Origin: Flavobacterium agri
GTDB lineage: Bacteria; Bacteroidota; Bacteroidia; Flavobacteriales; Flavobacteriaceae
Direction of reading: 5' to 3'
Assembly: GCF_013401995.1 (NCBI RefSeq)
Contig: NZ_JACBJI010000003.1
Location: 1 to 64,000 of the forward strand
DNA length: 64,000 bases
Positions 26,823 through 35,497 of this stretch are shown one piece after another (positions within the stretch are counted from its first letter, which is position 1; the number at the start of each line of letters is the position of its first letter). Below the pieces are notes generated by a model. The model was not told the DNA's origin, did no database searches, and saw only the letters and a program-made list of their open reading frames with translations. Position numbers and translations under genes: made by a program.

Positions 26823-28337
26823 ATGAAAATGTCTAAAAGAAAAATTTTATTAGGATTTGCCGGAGTGGCACTCATTGCAGTAGGTTGCAGTGAAGATTTT
26901 ATTTCAGAGACCCCGAAAGGGCAGTTCTTTGAGGAGAACTATTACACGAACGAAGAGCAAAGTTTCTCCGGATTGGTGGCTGTTTACGATGTGCTTCGAA
27001 AAAATTCGGGTGGATTCGAGAACATGATTACCATGATGAACGCAGGGTCAGATGACTTTTATGCTGGTGGTGGTAGTCCATCCGATGGAGCGGGGATCCA
27101 TGGTTTCGATAACTTCACGATCAATGCATTGAACGTACCGAGAAGTTATTTCGGGGATTATTATCGTGGCATTGCACGCGCAAACTCATTGATTTTGAAA
27201 CTACCGGATGCTCAGTTCAGCAACGAGGCGACAAGAGCGCGCTTTATGGCCGAAGCTCGCGTATTGAGAGCGTTTTATTATTTCCAATTGGTGAATCTTT
27301 TCGGAAATATTCCGCTCATTACCGAGCCGGTTAACACCGCGAATGCTTTCAACATTCCTCAGACTCCTAAAGAAGAGGTATATGCTTTCATCGAATCCGA
27401 AATTGCAGCTTCATTGAATGATTTGCCGATTACGCTTCCAAGTGCAGAACTTGGTCGTCTGACGCAAGGTTCGGCAAAAGCGATTTTGGGTAAAACGTAT
27501 CTGTATGAAAGTAAGTGGGCAGAAGCTGCAGCTCAATTTGCAGATGTAAACGGCACGCCGGGAACAACTAGTATGTATGGTTATTCTTTGGTAGCTGATT
27601 TTGCAAGTTTGTGGAGTATCAACAATAAATTCAATTCAGAATCTATTCTTGAAGTCGCCCATACGAATTTGAGTAACGCAGGTTGGGGTAACTGGGGTTC
27701 TTCTTCAGACGAAGGAAATTCGGTCAACCAAATGGTAGGCCCTCGCGGATTTACAAGACCCGGTGGCTCACCTGTACCGTCTTATATTTCGGGATGGAGT
27801 TTCAATCCTGTGACAGAAGACCTTTACAACGCAATGGTAGGAGATCCGCGTTTTAGCGCGACCATCCTGGATATGCCGGCTCTTGTGGCTGCAGGTCAAG
27901 CCAACTATGCTCCAGCCGATCAAGATACAGGTTATTTCCTAAAGAAATTCATGCCTTTGACGTCTGAAAGCTCTACAGGAGGAGGAAATACAGAATTGAA
28001 TTATCGCCAAAATACGTATTGGATCCGTTTGGCCGATACGTATCTTATGGAAGCCGAGGCTCTTGTCCATACAGGAAACACGGTTCGTGCGCAAGCATTG
28101 CTTGATGCGGTTCGTGCCCGCGTCGGCTTGACTCCGATTCCAATAAGCCTTGAGGCGGTATACCAAGAGCGTCGTTTGGAACTTGCGGGCGAAGGACAGC
28201 GTTTCTTTGACCTTGTGCGTACAAATAGGACAAACCTATTGGTTCCGGACGGTTTCGTTGTGGGTAAGAATGAAGTTCTTCCTTTGCCTTTCGAAGACAT
28301 TTCCAATACATTGCTTGAGCAAAATCCTGGTTATTAA
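26823..28337 (+). CDS. SusD/RagB-family surface glycan-binding lipoprotein
   Basis: A 504-residue lipoprotein with lipobox Cys22 (AVGCSEDF) followed by acidic residues, as in Bacteroidota lipoproteins exported to the cell surface. The SusD fold is shown by N-terminal TPR-like helices (ARFMAEARVLRAFYYFQLVNLFGNIPLI) and the C-terminal IRLADTYLMEAEALVHTGN and RRLELAGEGQRFFDLVR motifs. It forms the lid of the SusC barrel and captures the oligosaccharide. The ATG at 26823 is chosen because an upstream in-frame TTG overlaps the 3' flank of susC too closely. It follows susC directly. Confidence 0.95.
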   Translation: MKMSKRKILLGFAGVALIAVGCSEDFISETPKGQFFEENYYTNEEQSFSGLVAVYDVLRKNSGGFENMITMMNAGSDDFYAGGGSPSDGAGIHGFDNFTINALNVPRSYFGDYYRGIARANSLILKLPDAQFSNEATRARFMAEARVLRAFYYFQLVNLFGNIPLITEPVNTANAFNIPQTPKEEVYAFIESEIAASLNDLPITLPSAELGRLTQGSAKAILGKTYLYESKWAEAAAQFADVNGTPGTTSMYGYSLVADFASLWSINNKFNSESILEVAHTNLSNAGWGNWGSSSDEGNSVNQMVGPRGFTRPGGSPVPSYISGWSFNPVTEDLYNAMVGDPRFSATILDMPALVAAGQANYAPADQDTGYFLKKFMPLTSESSTGGGNTELNYRQNTYWIRLADTYLMEAEALVHTGNTVRAQALLDAVRARVGLTPIPISLEAVYQERRLELAGEGQRFFDLVRTNRTNLLVPDGFVVGKNEVLPLPFEDISNTLLEQNPGY

Positions 28338-28355
28338 TCTTTAATACATCATAGA

Positions 28356-29201
28356 ATGAAAATCAATAAGTATATATATCCAGCCACTTTTGGACTTCTG
28401 GCCATGTTTTCGGCATGTACGCCTAATGAAGAAGATTCAAATGGTTTGACCAACGGGGAATTCGATGCCTCGTTTACCGTAAGTCAGGTTGACGGGTCTG
28501 TAAACCGTCTCCTTCTTAACGGAAGCACCGATGGGCTTACACATTCTTGGAATGGCGTTCAAGGAACCGATTCTAAAGTTGTATTTTTTCCATTGGCAGG
28601 TGATTACGAAGTGACGCACACGATTTGCGGAAAAGGCGGAGTCGATTGCGTATCTGCAACCCAAACCATAAATGTCCCTTCAGACGATCCGATCGCGTTC
28701 AACCGCATCGAAGGAGGTTCTTTCGATACGGCCGAAGATATCGCACAGTGGACAACGTTTCCAGCCAGCGTAAACGGCGCGGGATGGGTTTTTGAAAATG
28801 GCAAAGCGACATTTACCGGTACTCAGAACTGGGCACTCCAAAATCTTTATCAAACGATAGAGGTAGAAGCGGGCCATACGTATATGTTCGATATGACCGT
28901 TTCCGGACAAGGTTCAGACCAGACATATTTAGAATGGTATGCAGGTTACAATCCTCCTGTTGCGGGTGTAGATTATAACGAAGGAGGCCAAATTCTCGCC
29001 TTGAACACTTGGGCCGGATGTGCTACATCGCCTTTCCAAGGTCAACTTTCCGATGTTGGTTGCGGTGACACGATGCACGGTTTAAAGACTTTCGATCAGA
29101 CCGGAACCGTATACGTTTTGGTTCGTACAGCTAGCGGGGTTGCAAGTTCCACTCCGTTTTCAATAACAATTGATAACGTAGAAGTACGAGCTATCAATTA
29201 A
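28356..29201 (+). CDS. PKD-like surface lipoprotein of the polysaccharide locus
   Basis: A 281-residue lipoprotein with lipobox Cys21 (FSACTPNEED), the acidic run after the Cys resembling a surface-export signal. Residues about 37-110 are a PKD-like beta-sandwich (SWNGVQGTDSKVVFFPLAGDYEVTHTI); about 118-280 form a carbohydrate-binding-module-like beta-sandwich (GGSFDTAEDIAQW... ending SITIDNVEVRAI). It follows susD by 18 nt and occupies the SusE/SusF position. PKD-containing surface proteins at this position are known from marine laminarin loci, which fits the enzymes that follow. Likely role is surface binding of the glycan. Confidence 0.75.
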   Translation: MKINKYIYPATFGLLAMFSACTPNEEDSNGLTNGEFDASFTVSQVDGSVNRLLLNGSTDGLTHSWNGVQGTDSKVVFFPLAGDYEVTHTICGKGGVDCVSATQTINVPSDDPIAFNRIEGGSFDTAEDIAQWTTFPASVNGAGWVFENGKATFTGTQNWALQNLYQTIEVEAGHTYMFDMTVSGQGSDQTYLEWYAGYNPPVAGVDYNEGGQILALNTWAGCATSPFQGQLSDVGCGDTMHGLKTFDQTGTVYVLVRTASGVASSTPFSITIDNVEVRAIN

Positions 29202-29222
29202 TATTTTGTTTGGGTTAGTTTT

Positions 29223-29260
29223 AAATAGCCTGTATTCATTGCGATTACAGGCTATTTTTT
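29223..29260 (+). terminator. Terminator inside the polysaccharide locus
   Basis: AAATAGCCTGTA (29223-29234) pairs perfectly with TACAGGCTATTT (29246-29257) followed by Ts to 29260. It lies after the susCD-lipoprotein genes and before the GH30 gene, so the binding/import genes and the enzyme genes can be expressed at different levels. Confidence 0.88.
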
Positions 29261-29333
29261 CAAATTTCATCGCCAAAAGGCACACACAACTTCTTTTTCG
29301 GTGATCCGTCGCCGGCAACCAAATTTTCCAGAA

Positions 29334-30752
29334 ATGAAAAAACCAATTTTATTGCTGATGCTGTCAGCCTTACCCGCCATTGCCTTTTCCCAAGTCGGCA
29401 AGAGCGCCACGGTCTACACGACGGCCGAAAACACGAACATGAGACTTGCCAAATCGGGAGAGGTCAGTTTTGGTCCTTCCAAGCAACCTCTGGAAACCGA
29501 AATCTGCGTTTTTGTAGAACCAAAGAAGACTTTCCAGTCGCTTTTGGGAATAGGTGGAGCGATTACCGATGCAAGTGCCGAAGTATTCGCCAAACTTTCA
29601 CCTGACAAACAAAAAGAATTCGTCGATGCGTATTACAGCAAGGAAAACGGTATCGGATATTCACTTATCCGAACTAATATCCACAGTTGCGATTTCAGCA
29701 GCGGCAGTTACACGTATATCAAGGAAGGCGATAAAGAACTCAAGACGTTCAACATCGACCACGATCGAAAATACAGATTGCCATTGATCAAAAAAGCGTT
29801 GGCGACGGCTGGCAACGTGCCTTTGTACGTGAGTCCGTGGAGCCCGCCGGCATTTATGAAAGACAACAAAACCATGCTCAAAGGCGGCAAGCTCCTTCCT
29901 GAATACATGCAGCCATGGGCAAACTATTACGTAAAATACATCCAGGCACTCGAAAAAGAAGGCGTTCCCGTTTGGGGATTGTCGGTGCAAAACGAGCCGA
30001 TGGCCACACAAATTTGGGAATCCTGCATTTTCACGGCCGAAGAGGAACGCGACTTTTTGAAGAATTTCCTCGGACCTACGATCAAAAAACAACTCGGAGA
30101 CAAAAAAATCATCGTTTGGGACCACAACCGCGATTTGATGAACTACCGCGCCAACGTGATCTTCAACGATCCCGAAGCATCGCAATACGCATGGGGAATG
30201 GGCTTCCATTGGTACGAAACCTGGACTACCTATCAACCGTTGTTCAACAACGTACAAAAAGTAGCCGAGGCCTATCCGGATAAAAAACTCATATTCACCG
30301 AAGGTTGCGTAGAAAAATTCGATGCGGCCAAATATCAATTCTGGGCGAACGGCGAACGCTACGGCCTTCAAATGATCAACGATTTCAACAACGGAACCGT
30401 TGGCTGGACAGACTGGAACATCCTGTTGGATGAAAAAGGCGGACCGAACCACGTGGGCAACTTCTGTTTTGCTCCGATCCACGTCGATACGAAATCGGGC
30501 GATATCATTTACACACCATCGTATTACTACATCGGACATTTTTCGAAATTCATCCGTCCCGAAGCCAAAAGAGTTAGTACTGTCGTAAGCCGAAGCAACC
30601 TTTCGAGCACATCGTTCAGGAACGCCGATGGCAAAATGGTCACCGTGGTCATGAACCAAAGCGATGCCAAAGTAACGTATAACCTTATCGTGGAGAATTC
30701 CAAAACCGTTGTCGAGATCCCGGCTCACGCGATCCAGACAATCGTCTACTAA
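29334..30752 (+). CDS. Glycoside hydrolase family 30 enzyme
   Basis: A 472-residue exported enzyme. The ATG at 29334 gives a signal peptide (1-20, ending AFSQ); the longer frame begins at a GTG with a basic tail and no signal. The family 30 fold is shown by FQSLLGIGGAITDASA near residue 67, the acid/base glutamate in SVQNEP (Glu221) and the nucleophile in IFTEG (Glu323). GH30 enzymes related to glucosylceramidase cut beta-1,6-glucosidic links; family members in laminarin loci remove beta-1,6 side chains. The exact subfamily cannot be set here. It lies between the surface lipoprotein gene and the GH5 gene (33-nt gap), after a terminator. Confidence 0.9.
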   Translation: MKKPILLLMLSALPAIAFSQVGKSATVYTTAENTNMRLAKSGEVSFGPSKQPLETEICVFVEPKKTFQSLLGIGGAITDASAEVFAKLSPDKQKEFVDAYYSKENGIGYSLIRTNIHSCDFSSGSYTYIKEGDKELKTFNIDHDRKYRLPLIKKALATAGNVPLYVSPWSPPAFMKDNKTMLKGGKLLPEYMQPWANYYVKYIQALEKEGVPVWGLSVQNEPMATQIWESCIFTAEEERDFLKNFLGPTIKKQLGDKKIIVWDHNRDLMNYRANVIFNDPEASQYAWGMGFHWYETWTTYQPLFNNVQKVAEAYPDKKLIFTEGCVEKFDAAKYQFWANGERYGLQMINDFNNGTVGWTDWNILLDEKGGPNHVGNFCFAPIHVDTKSGDIIYTPSYYYIGHFSKFIRPEAKRVSTVVSRSNLSSTSFRNADGKMVTVVMNQSDAKVTYNLIVENSKTVVEIPAHAIQTIVY

Positions 30753-30785
30753 GACACACCTCTAAAAATCAAAAAGACAACGACA

Positions 30786-33700
30786 ATGAAAAAAATGTTT
30801 AATCTGTTGCTGCTCGCGATGTCGGTTACGGCTTTTGGCCAATACGTACACCGCGATGGGCAACAAGTGATCGATCACAACGGACAACCCATCGTCTTTA
30901 GGGGAATGGGGCTCGGAGGTTGGATGGTCCAAGAGGGATACATGTTGCAGACCGATGCTTTTGCGGGTCCGCAGCACAAGATCCGTGAAAAAATAACGCA
31001 ATTGGTAGGAACGGCCAACGCCGAAACTTTTTATCAGGCGTACCGCGACAATGGCGTCACCAAACGCGACATCGACTCGCTTAAAGCTTGGGGTTTCAAT
31101 TCCGTGAGGCTTCCGATGCACTACAATTTGTATACGCTTCCGATCGAACAAGAAACCGGAGGTGGCAACACCTGGCTCGACGAAGGATTCGAACGTACCG
31201 ATGCGTTGCTCGAGTGGTGTGCCCAAAACCAAATGTACCTGATTCTCGACATGCACGCCACACCGGGCGGACAAGGAAAAGACGCGAACATTTCCGATTA
31301 CGACGCCACAAAACCGTCGCTTTGGGAAAGTGAAGCCAACAAGACCAAACTGATCGCGCTTTGGAGAAAGCTCGCCGACCGTTACAAAAACAGTCCGTGG
31401 ATCGGAGGTTACGACCTTATCAACGAGCCGAACTGGGCGTTTACGGGAACCAACCAGAACGGTTGCGACGAAAACTCGAATGCGCCTTTGCGTCAGCTGT
31501 ACATCCAGATCACGAACGCGATCCGCGAAGTAGATACGAACCACATGATCATCATCGAAGGCAACTGTTGGGGGAACAATTACAATGGCATGCTTTCTTC
31601 GAGCAACGGACTTTGGGATGCCAATATGGCTTTGAGTTTCCACAAGTACTGGAATTACAACACTCAGGGTTCTATCCAGGGAATTTTGAATCTTCGCACC
31701 ACATACAACGTCCCGATTTGGCTAGGCGAAAGCGGTGAAAACTCGAACGTTTGGTTCAAGGATGCCATTTCGTTAGTGGAATCGAACAACATCGGATGGG
31801 CTTGGTGGCCGCTCAAAAAAATCGACAACATTGCCGGCCCGGCTTCGGTTACCAAAACGGCAGAATACCAAACCTTGCTCAACTATTGGCAAAACGGCGG
31901 TACGCAACCGACACAGACGTATGCGTTCAACGCGTTGATGCAAATTGCCGAGAATTATAAAATGCAGAACGTGACGTTGCATCCCGATGTGATCGACGCC
32001 ATGTTCCGTCAAGTGCAGACCGCCGAAACCAAGAAATACAAGAACCACCCGCTTCCCGGAAAAGTTTTCGCGACCGAATTCGACATGGGGTACAACGGAG
32101 TCGCTTATTACGACAAAGATGTGGCCAATTACCGCACCGATACCGGAACTTTCGAGGCCTGGAACGAAGGTTGGGCCATGCGTAACGACGGTGTCGACAT
32201 ACAAGGTTGCTCCGATACGGTAAACAATGGTTTTCAAGTGGGTTGGACCGAAGACAACGAGTGGTTGACCTATTCGCTGACGGCGCCTTCGCTCATGGCT
32301 TACGACATCGACATCCGTTACAGCGGAAGCGGTAAATTGTATTTTGAAGATGCCGACGGCAAGATTTCCGAAACCATCACTTTGCCAAATACTGGAGGCT
32401 TTACCACTTTCCAGACCGTTACCGTTACCGATGTGTTGCTCAATGCAGGCGCGAATCACGTCAAAGTGTTTTTCGAGACCGGCGGTTTCAATTTCAACTG
32501 GTTCGAACTGAAAAATCCGCATGCCTCGACAGCTGCGGCGTTCAAGGTAATCGACGCGTCCACTTCTATTTTGGGCGATAAGGTCAACGTGATTTTCAAC
32601 AAGCAACTGCAGACCGGAATCAATTTCGGGGTGAGTAACTTCACGTTGAAAGTCAATGGAAATACAGTTGCGACGACAGTAGCGTATTCGACTTCAGACA
32701 ATAGCGCTCTTGTGTTTACGCCGGCAACCGCGATCAATCCGTCCGATGTCGTGACTTTGACGTATGCCGGAACCAATATCATCGCTACAGATGCGACTTC
32801 CCAAGCGGCCTTTACCAATAAGCCGGTTACCAACCGAGTCGGAAACATCCTCGGTATTTCAGGAACGGTCCAGGCCGAGCAATTCTATGCGAACAACGGG
32901 CTTCAACTCGAAACTACTTCCGATGTAGGCGGAGGTCAAAATATCGGATACACCGATGCCGGCGACTCTCTTGAATATCTCGTGAACATAGCAGCGACGG
33001 GAAACTACAACATCGAATACCGCGTTTCAGGCGAGAGCCAGACCGGTTCGGTTCTTTTGCAGCTTATCGCAGACGGTTCATCACAAGACGTGCAAACCAT
33101 CAATTTCCCGCCGACAGGAGGCTGGCAGACCTGGCAAACGGTTCACGCCGATGCCATACTTCCCGCAGGCCGTTACATCCTTAAAGTCAATGTGGTCAAT
33201 GCGGGTTTTAACTTGAATTGGATTAGGTTTACTTATCAACTGCCTGATACAGATGGAGACAATGTAAGCGACAACCTCGATTTGTGTCCGAATACGCCAG
33301 CCGGAGACGTCGTCGATTTCAACGGCTGTACGATTTTCAGTCTTGCGTCGAACAATTTTTCTGTGATGACAACGTCCGAAACCTGTCGCAGCTCAAACAA
33401 CGGAAAAGTGTCGATTACCGCACAAGCCGATCACGATTACGTGGCTACGCTTACCGGAAGCGGCGTCAACCAGACCAATCCGTTTTCCGATTCGGCCACA
33501 TTTTCGAATCTTGCAGCCGGAAATTATCAACTTTGCGTGACGTTGCCGATTGCGCCAACCTATCAGCAATGCTTCAACATCGCGATTTCGGAACCACAAG
33601 ATTTGAGCGTGCTTTCTCGTGTGCTCGATGAAGATTTCAAACTTCGCATCAATCTTGAAGGCAGCAATACGTATAGAATCGAACTCAATGGTGTGCAATA

Positions 33701-34055
33701 CCTCACCGACCAAAATTCTATCGTACTTGACCTTGTAGCCGGGAAAAACGACCTTGTCGTCAAGACGGACGCAGAATGCCAAGGTATTTACCGAGAAACG
33801 ATCGTGATGAACGATGCGATTATCCTATATCCGAATCCAGTCAAACAAATGGTCTATGTCTCTTTGCCATCGGTCAAGGCCGGAAACGTATCGCTTGAGG
33901 TTTTTTCGATGCTCGGCAAAAGAGTGATCGTACAAAACCTGATGAGCCAGGACAGGTCGGTCGCATTCGACGCATCGCCTTTATCTGCCGGAACATATGC
34001 TGTCAAAGTCATTTCCGAAACCGGAACGTATAACAGTAAATTCGTCAAATTATGA
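30786..34055 (+). CDS. T9SS-exported glycoside hydrolase family 5 enzyme with two CBM6-like modules
   Basis: A 1089-residue secreted enzyme: signal peptide 1-18 (ending AFGQ); GH5 catalytic domain about 20-375 with acid/base Glu214 (LINEPNW) and nucleophile Glu315 (WLGESGE); CBM6-like module about 425-577; an Ig-like module about 580-685; a second CBM6-like module about 692-817 (QAEQF... NAGFNLNWIRF); a thrombospondin-type-3 calcium repeat (DTDGDNVSDNLDLCPNTP); and a C-terminal type A T9SS sorting domain from about 1015 (ILYPNPVKQMVYVSL to the end KFVKL). CBM6 modules often bind beta-1,3-glucan, which supports a laminarin-like substrate. Subfamily GH5_46 is a guess. The stop overlaps the next gene by 4 nt. 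Confidence 0.9.
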   Translation: MKKMFNLLLLAMSVTAFGQYVHRDGQQVIDHNGQPIVFRGMGLGGWMVQEGYMLQTDAFAGPQHKIREKITQLVGTANAETFYQAYRDNGVTKRDIDSLKAWGFNSVRLPMHYNLYTLPIEQETGGGNTWLDEGFERTDALLEWCAQNQMYLILDMHATPGGQGKDANISDYDATKPSLWESEANKTKLIALWRKLADRYKNSPWIGGYDLINEPNWAFTGTNQNGCDENSNAPLRQLYIQITNAIREVDTNHMIIIEGNCWGNNYNGMLSSSNGLWDANMALSFHKYWNYNTQGSIQGILNLRTTYNVPIWLGESGENSNVWFKDAISLVESNNIGWAWWPLKKIDNIAGPASVTKTAEYQTLLNYWQNGGTQPTQTYAFNALMQIAENYKMQNVTLHPDVIDAMFRQVQTAETKKYKNHPLPGKVFATEFDMGYNGVAYYDKDVANYRTDTGTFEAWNEGWAMRNDGVDIQGCSDTVNNGFQVGWTEDNEWLTYSLTAPSLMAYDIDIRYSGSGKLYFEDADGKISETITLPNTGGFTTFQTVTVTDVLLNAGANHVKVFFETGGFNFNWFELKNPHASTAAAFKVIDASTSILGDKVNVIFNKQLQTGINFGVSNFTLKVNGNTVATTVAYSTSDNSALVFTPATAINPSDVVTLTYAGTNIIATDATSQAAFTNKPVTNRVGNILGISGTVQAEQFYANNGLQLETTSDVGGGQNIGYTDAGDSLEYLVNIAATGNYNIEYRVSGESQTGSVLLQLIADGSSQDVQTINFPPTGGWQTWQTVHADAILPAGRYILKVNVVNAGFNLNWIRFTYQLPDTDGDNVSDNLDLCPNTPAGDVVDFNGCTIFSLASNNFSVMTTSETCRSSNNGKVSITAQADHDYVATLTGSGVNQTNPFSDSATFSNLAAGNYQLCVTLPIAPTYQQCFNIAISEPQDLSVLSRVLDEDFKLRINLEGSNTYRIELNGVQYLTDQNSIVLDLVAGKNDLVVKTDAECQGIYRETIVMNDAIILYPNPVKQMVYVSLPSVKAGNVSLEVFSMLGKRVIVQNLMSQDRSVAFDASPLSAGTYAVKVISETGTYNSKFVKL

Positions 34056-34741
34056 AAGCGCGATATTTATTTTACGCATTGGCGTTCCTGGCGATTTCAT
34101 GTGGCGACAGCGGAGGAGATGGAGACGGTTCGGGCGGTGCGCCTACAGCCGCGCTTCTCATAGGCCCGATCAACAATTCTGAATGTATTACGGGGACTTC
34201 GGTTTCGCCTACTCAATCATCGGTTACTTTCGAATGGAATCCGGCGCAAAACGCAGACGGCTATTTCCTTTATTTGAAAAACCTAGCTTCAGGTACAACG
34301 GCCCAATTCAATGTTGGCGCAAATGTGACGTATAGCACGACATTGCAAAAAGCGACACCTTATTCGTGGTATGTAAGTTCGCGAAAAGAAGGACAGACGT
34401 CGGTCTCGAGCCAGGTTTGGAAGTTCTACAATGCCGGAGACGGCGTGACCAATTACGCGCCTTTTCCTGCCGAAGCCGTATTTCCTGGAATGAGCGCCAC
34501 GGTTGACGGGCCTCAAATTACCTTACAATGGTCTGCGGATGATGTAGATGACGATATAGTCGACTACAAAGTCTATTTCGGAACGGCTTCGAACCCGACG
34601 ACCTTGTTGTCGACCGTAACCCAACCGCAATTGGCAAACGTAGCGGTAATCGCCGGGAATACGTATTACTGGAAAGTCGTCACCACAGACGCACAAGGCA
34701 ACAATTCGAGTTCGCAGGTGTTCCAGTTCAAAGTTGATTAA
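34052..34741 (+). CDS. Surface lipoprotein with fibronectin-III-like domains
   Basis: A 229-residue lipoprotein with lipobox Cys17 (LAISCGDSGGDGDG) and an acidic Gly/Asp stretch, like Bacteroidota surface-export signals. Two fibronectin type III-like beta-sandwiches follow, at about 30-125 (WNPAQNADGYFLYLKNL, PYSWYVSSRKEGQ) and about 135-229 (WSADDVDDDIVDYKVYFG, TYYWKVVTTDAQG). It is translationally coupled to the GH5 gene by an ATGA overlap and ends the locus before a terminator. It may bind glycan or hold the secreted enzyme near the cell surface; neither is shown by sequence. Confidence 0.75.
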   Translation: MKARYLFYALAFLAISCGDSGGDGDGSGGAPTAALLIGPINNSECITGTSVSPTQSSVTFEWNPAQNADGYFLYLKNLASGTTAQFNVGANVTYSTTLQKATPYSWYVSSRKEGQTSVSSQVWKFYNAGDGVTNYAPFPAEAVFPGMSATVDGPQITLQWSADDVDDDIVDYKVYFGTASNPTTLLSTVTQPQLANVAVIAGNTYYWKVVTTDAQGNNSSSQVFQFKVD

Positions 34742-34764
34742 TACCCGTTTAAGTTAGATTTGTT

Positions 34765-34793
34765 AAAGACTCCCTTGATTGGGAGTTTTTTTT
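34765..34793 (+). terminator. Terminator of the polysaccharide locus
   Basis: ACTCCC (34769-34774) pairs with GGGAGT (34781-34786) over TTGATT, extended by a further A-T/G-T stack and eight Ts. It closes the GH30-GH5-lipoprotein transcript and separates it from the converging TetR gene. Confidence 0.85.
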
Positions 34794-34818
34794 ATGGCAT
34801 TGGATCGATGACTTGGCG

Positions 34819-35400
34819 TCAGTCGAGTACGGTAAGCGTAATGTCGATGATGTCGTCAAAGAATTTTGGGTCGTCTGTAGATTTGGCCGATACGCGAATC
34901 CCTTTGACAACGTTCAAGATAAAACGCGCGAGCGCTTTGGCGTCTTTGTCGTTGGCGATTTCACCATCTTCCTGACCTTTTCGGATCGCTTTGAAGAAAG
35001 CATCTTCTATAAGTTGCTCATTTTTACAAATGATTTCCTTTACCTCGGTGTCGTGAGAAGCGACTTCGACTTCGGCATTGACCAGAAAGCAGCCCTTTGC
35101 CTGTTGTTCGTTCGAAATGTCCAACGTCACGAGTTCCAACAAACCTTTAATAGCTTCGCGCGCGGTTTTGGCATTCGAAACGATATTGCACATTTTGCCT
35201 GTGGACGAATTCTGGTAAAACTCCAACGCTTTTAAGTAAAGCGTGTGCTTGTCCACGAAAGTGTCGTAAAGGCTCGATCTGCTGATGCCCAAATGATCGA
35301 CCAGTTCCTGCATGGACGTACCGTTGTAGCCCTTGTGCCAAAACAGGCAAACGGCCTTTGCGAGTACTTCTTCCTGATCGAAATCTTTAGTTCTTGCCAT
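34819..35400 (-). CDS. TetR/AcrR family transcriptional regulator
   Basis: A 193-residue repressor with the N-terminal TetR helix-turn-helix (residues about 1-50: FDQEEVLAKAVCLFWHKGYNGTSMQELVDHLGISRSSLYDTFVDKHTLY) and an all-helical ligand domain. It is downstream of an SDR gene on the same strand, separated by 97 bp that include a perfect 12-bp inverted repeat. Two identical TetR-type operators lie upstream of the SDR gene, so it probably represses that gene until a small electrophile or similar ligand binds. Confidence 0.92.
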   Translation of the reverse strand: MARTKDFDQEEVLAKAVCLFWHKGYNGTSMQELVDHLGISRSSLYDTFVDKHTLYLKALEFYQNSSTGKMCNIVSNAKTAREAIKGLLELVTLDISNEQQAKGCFLVNAEVEVASHDTEVKEIICKNEQLIEDAFFKAIRKGQEDGEIANDKDAKALARFILNVVKGIRVSAKSTDDPKFFDDIIDITLTVLD

Positions 35401-35407
35401 AATAGGA

Positions 35408-35438
35408 AATAGCTTTGCCTTTGGTGGGCAAAGCTATT
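35408..35438. promoter_or_regulatory. 12-bp inverted repeat directly before tetR
   Basis: AATAGCTTTGCC (35408-35419) is the exact reverse complement of GGCAAAGCTATT (35427-35438), with a 7-nt loop. It begins 8 bp upstream of the TetR start codon. On the minus strand no T-run follows, so it is a poor terminator for the SDR gene; it could be an attenuating hairpin or an operator, but its sequence differs from the GGAACAATCGTTCC sites. Confidence 0.5.
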
Positions 35439-35497
35439 CATTTTTTAAGAGAGTATGAATGGTCGCCCTTTATTTAGGAGCGAAAACGAATATCCGA

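Noticed and set aside
30786..31910. Calling the enzyme GH5_46 and naming laminarinase activity
   Set aside because: The GH5 motifs are clear, but the subfamily and substrate cannot be read from the motifs alone.
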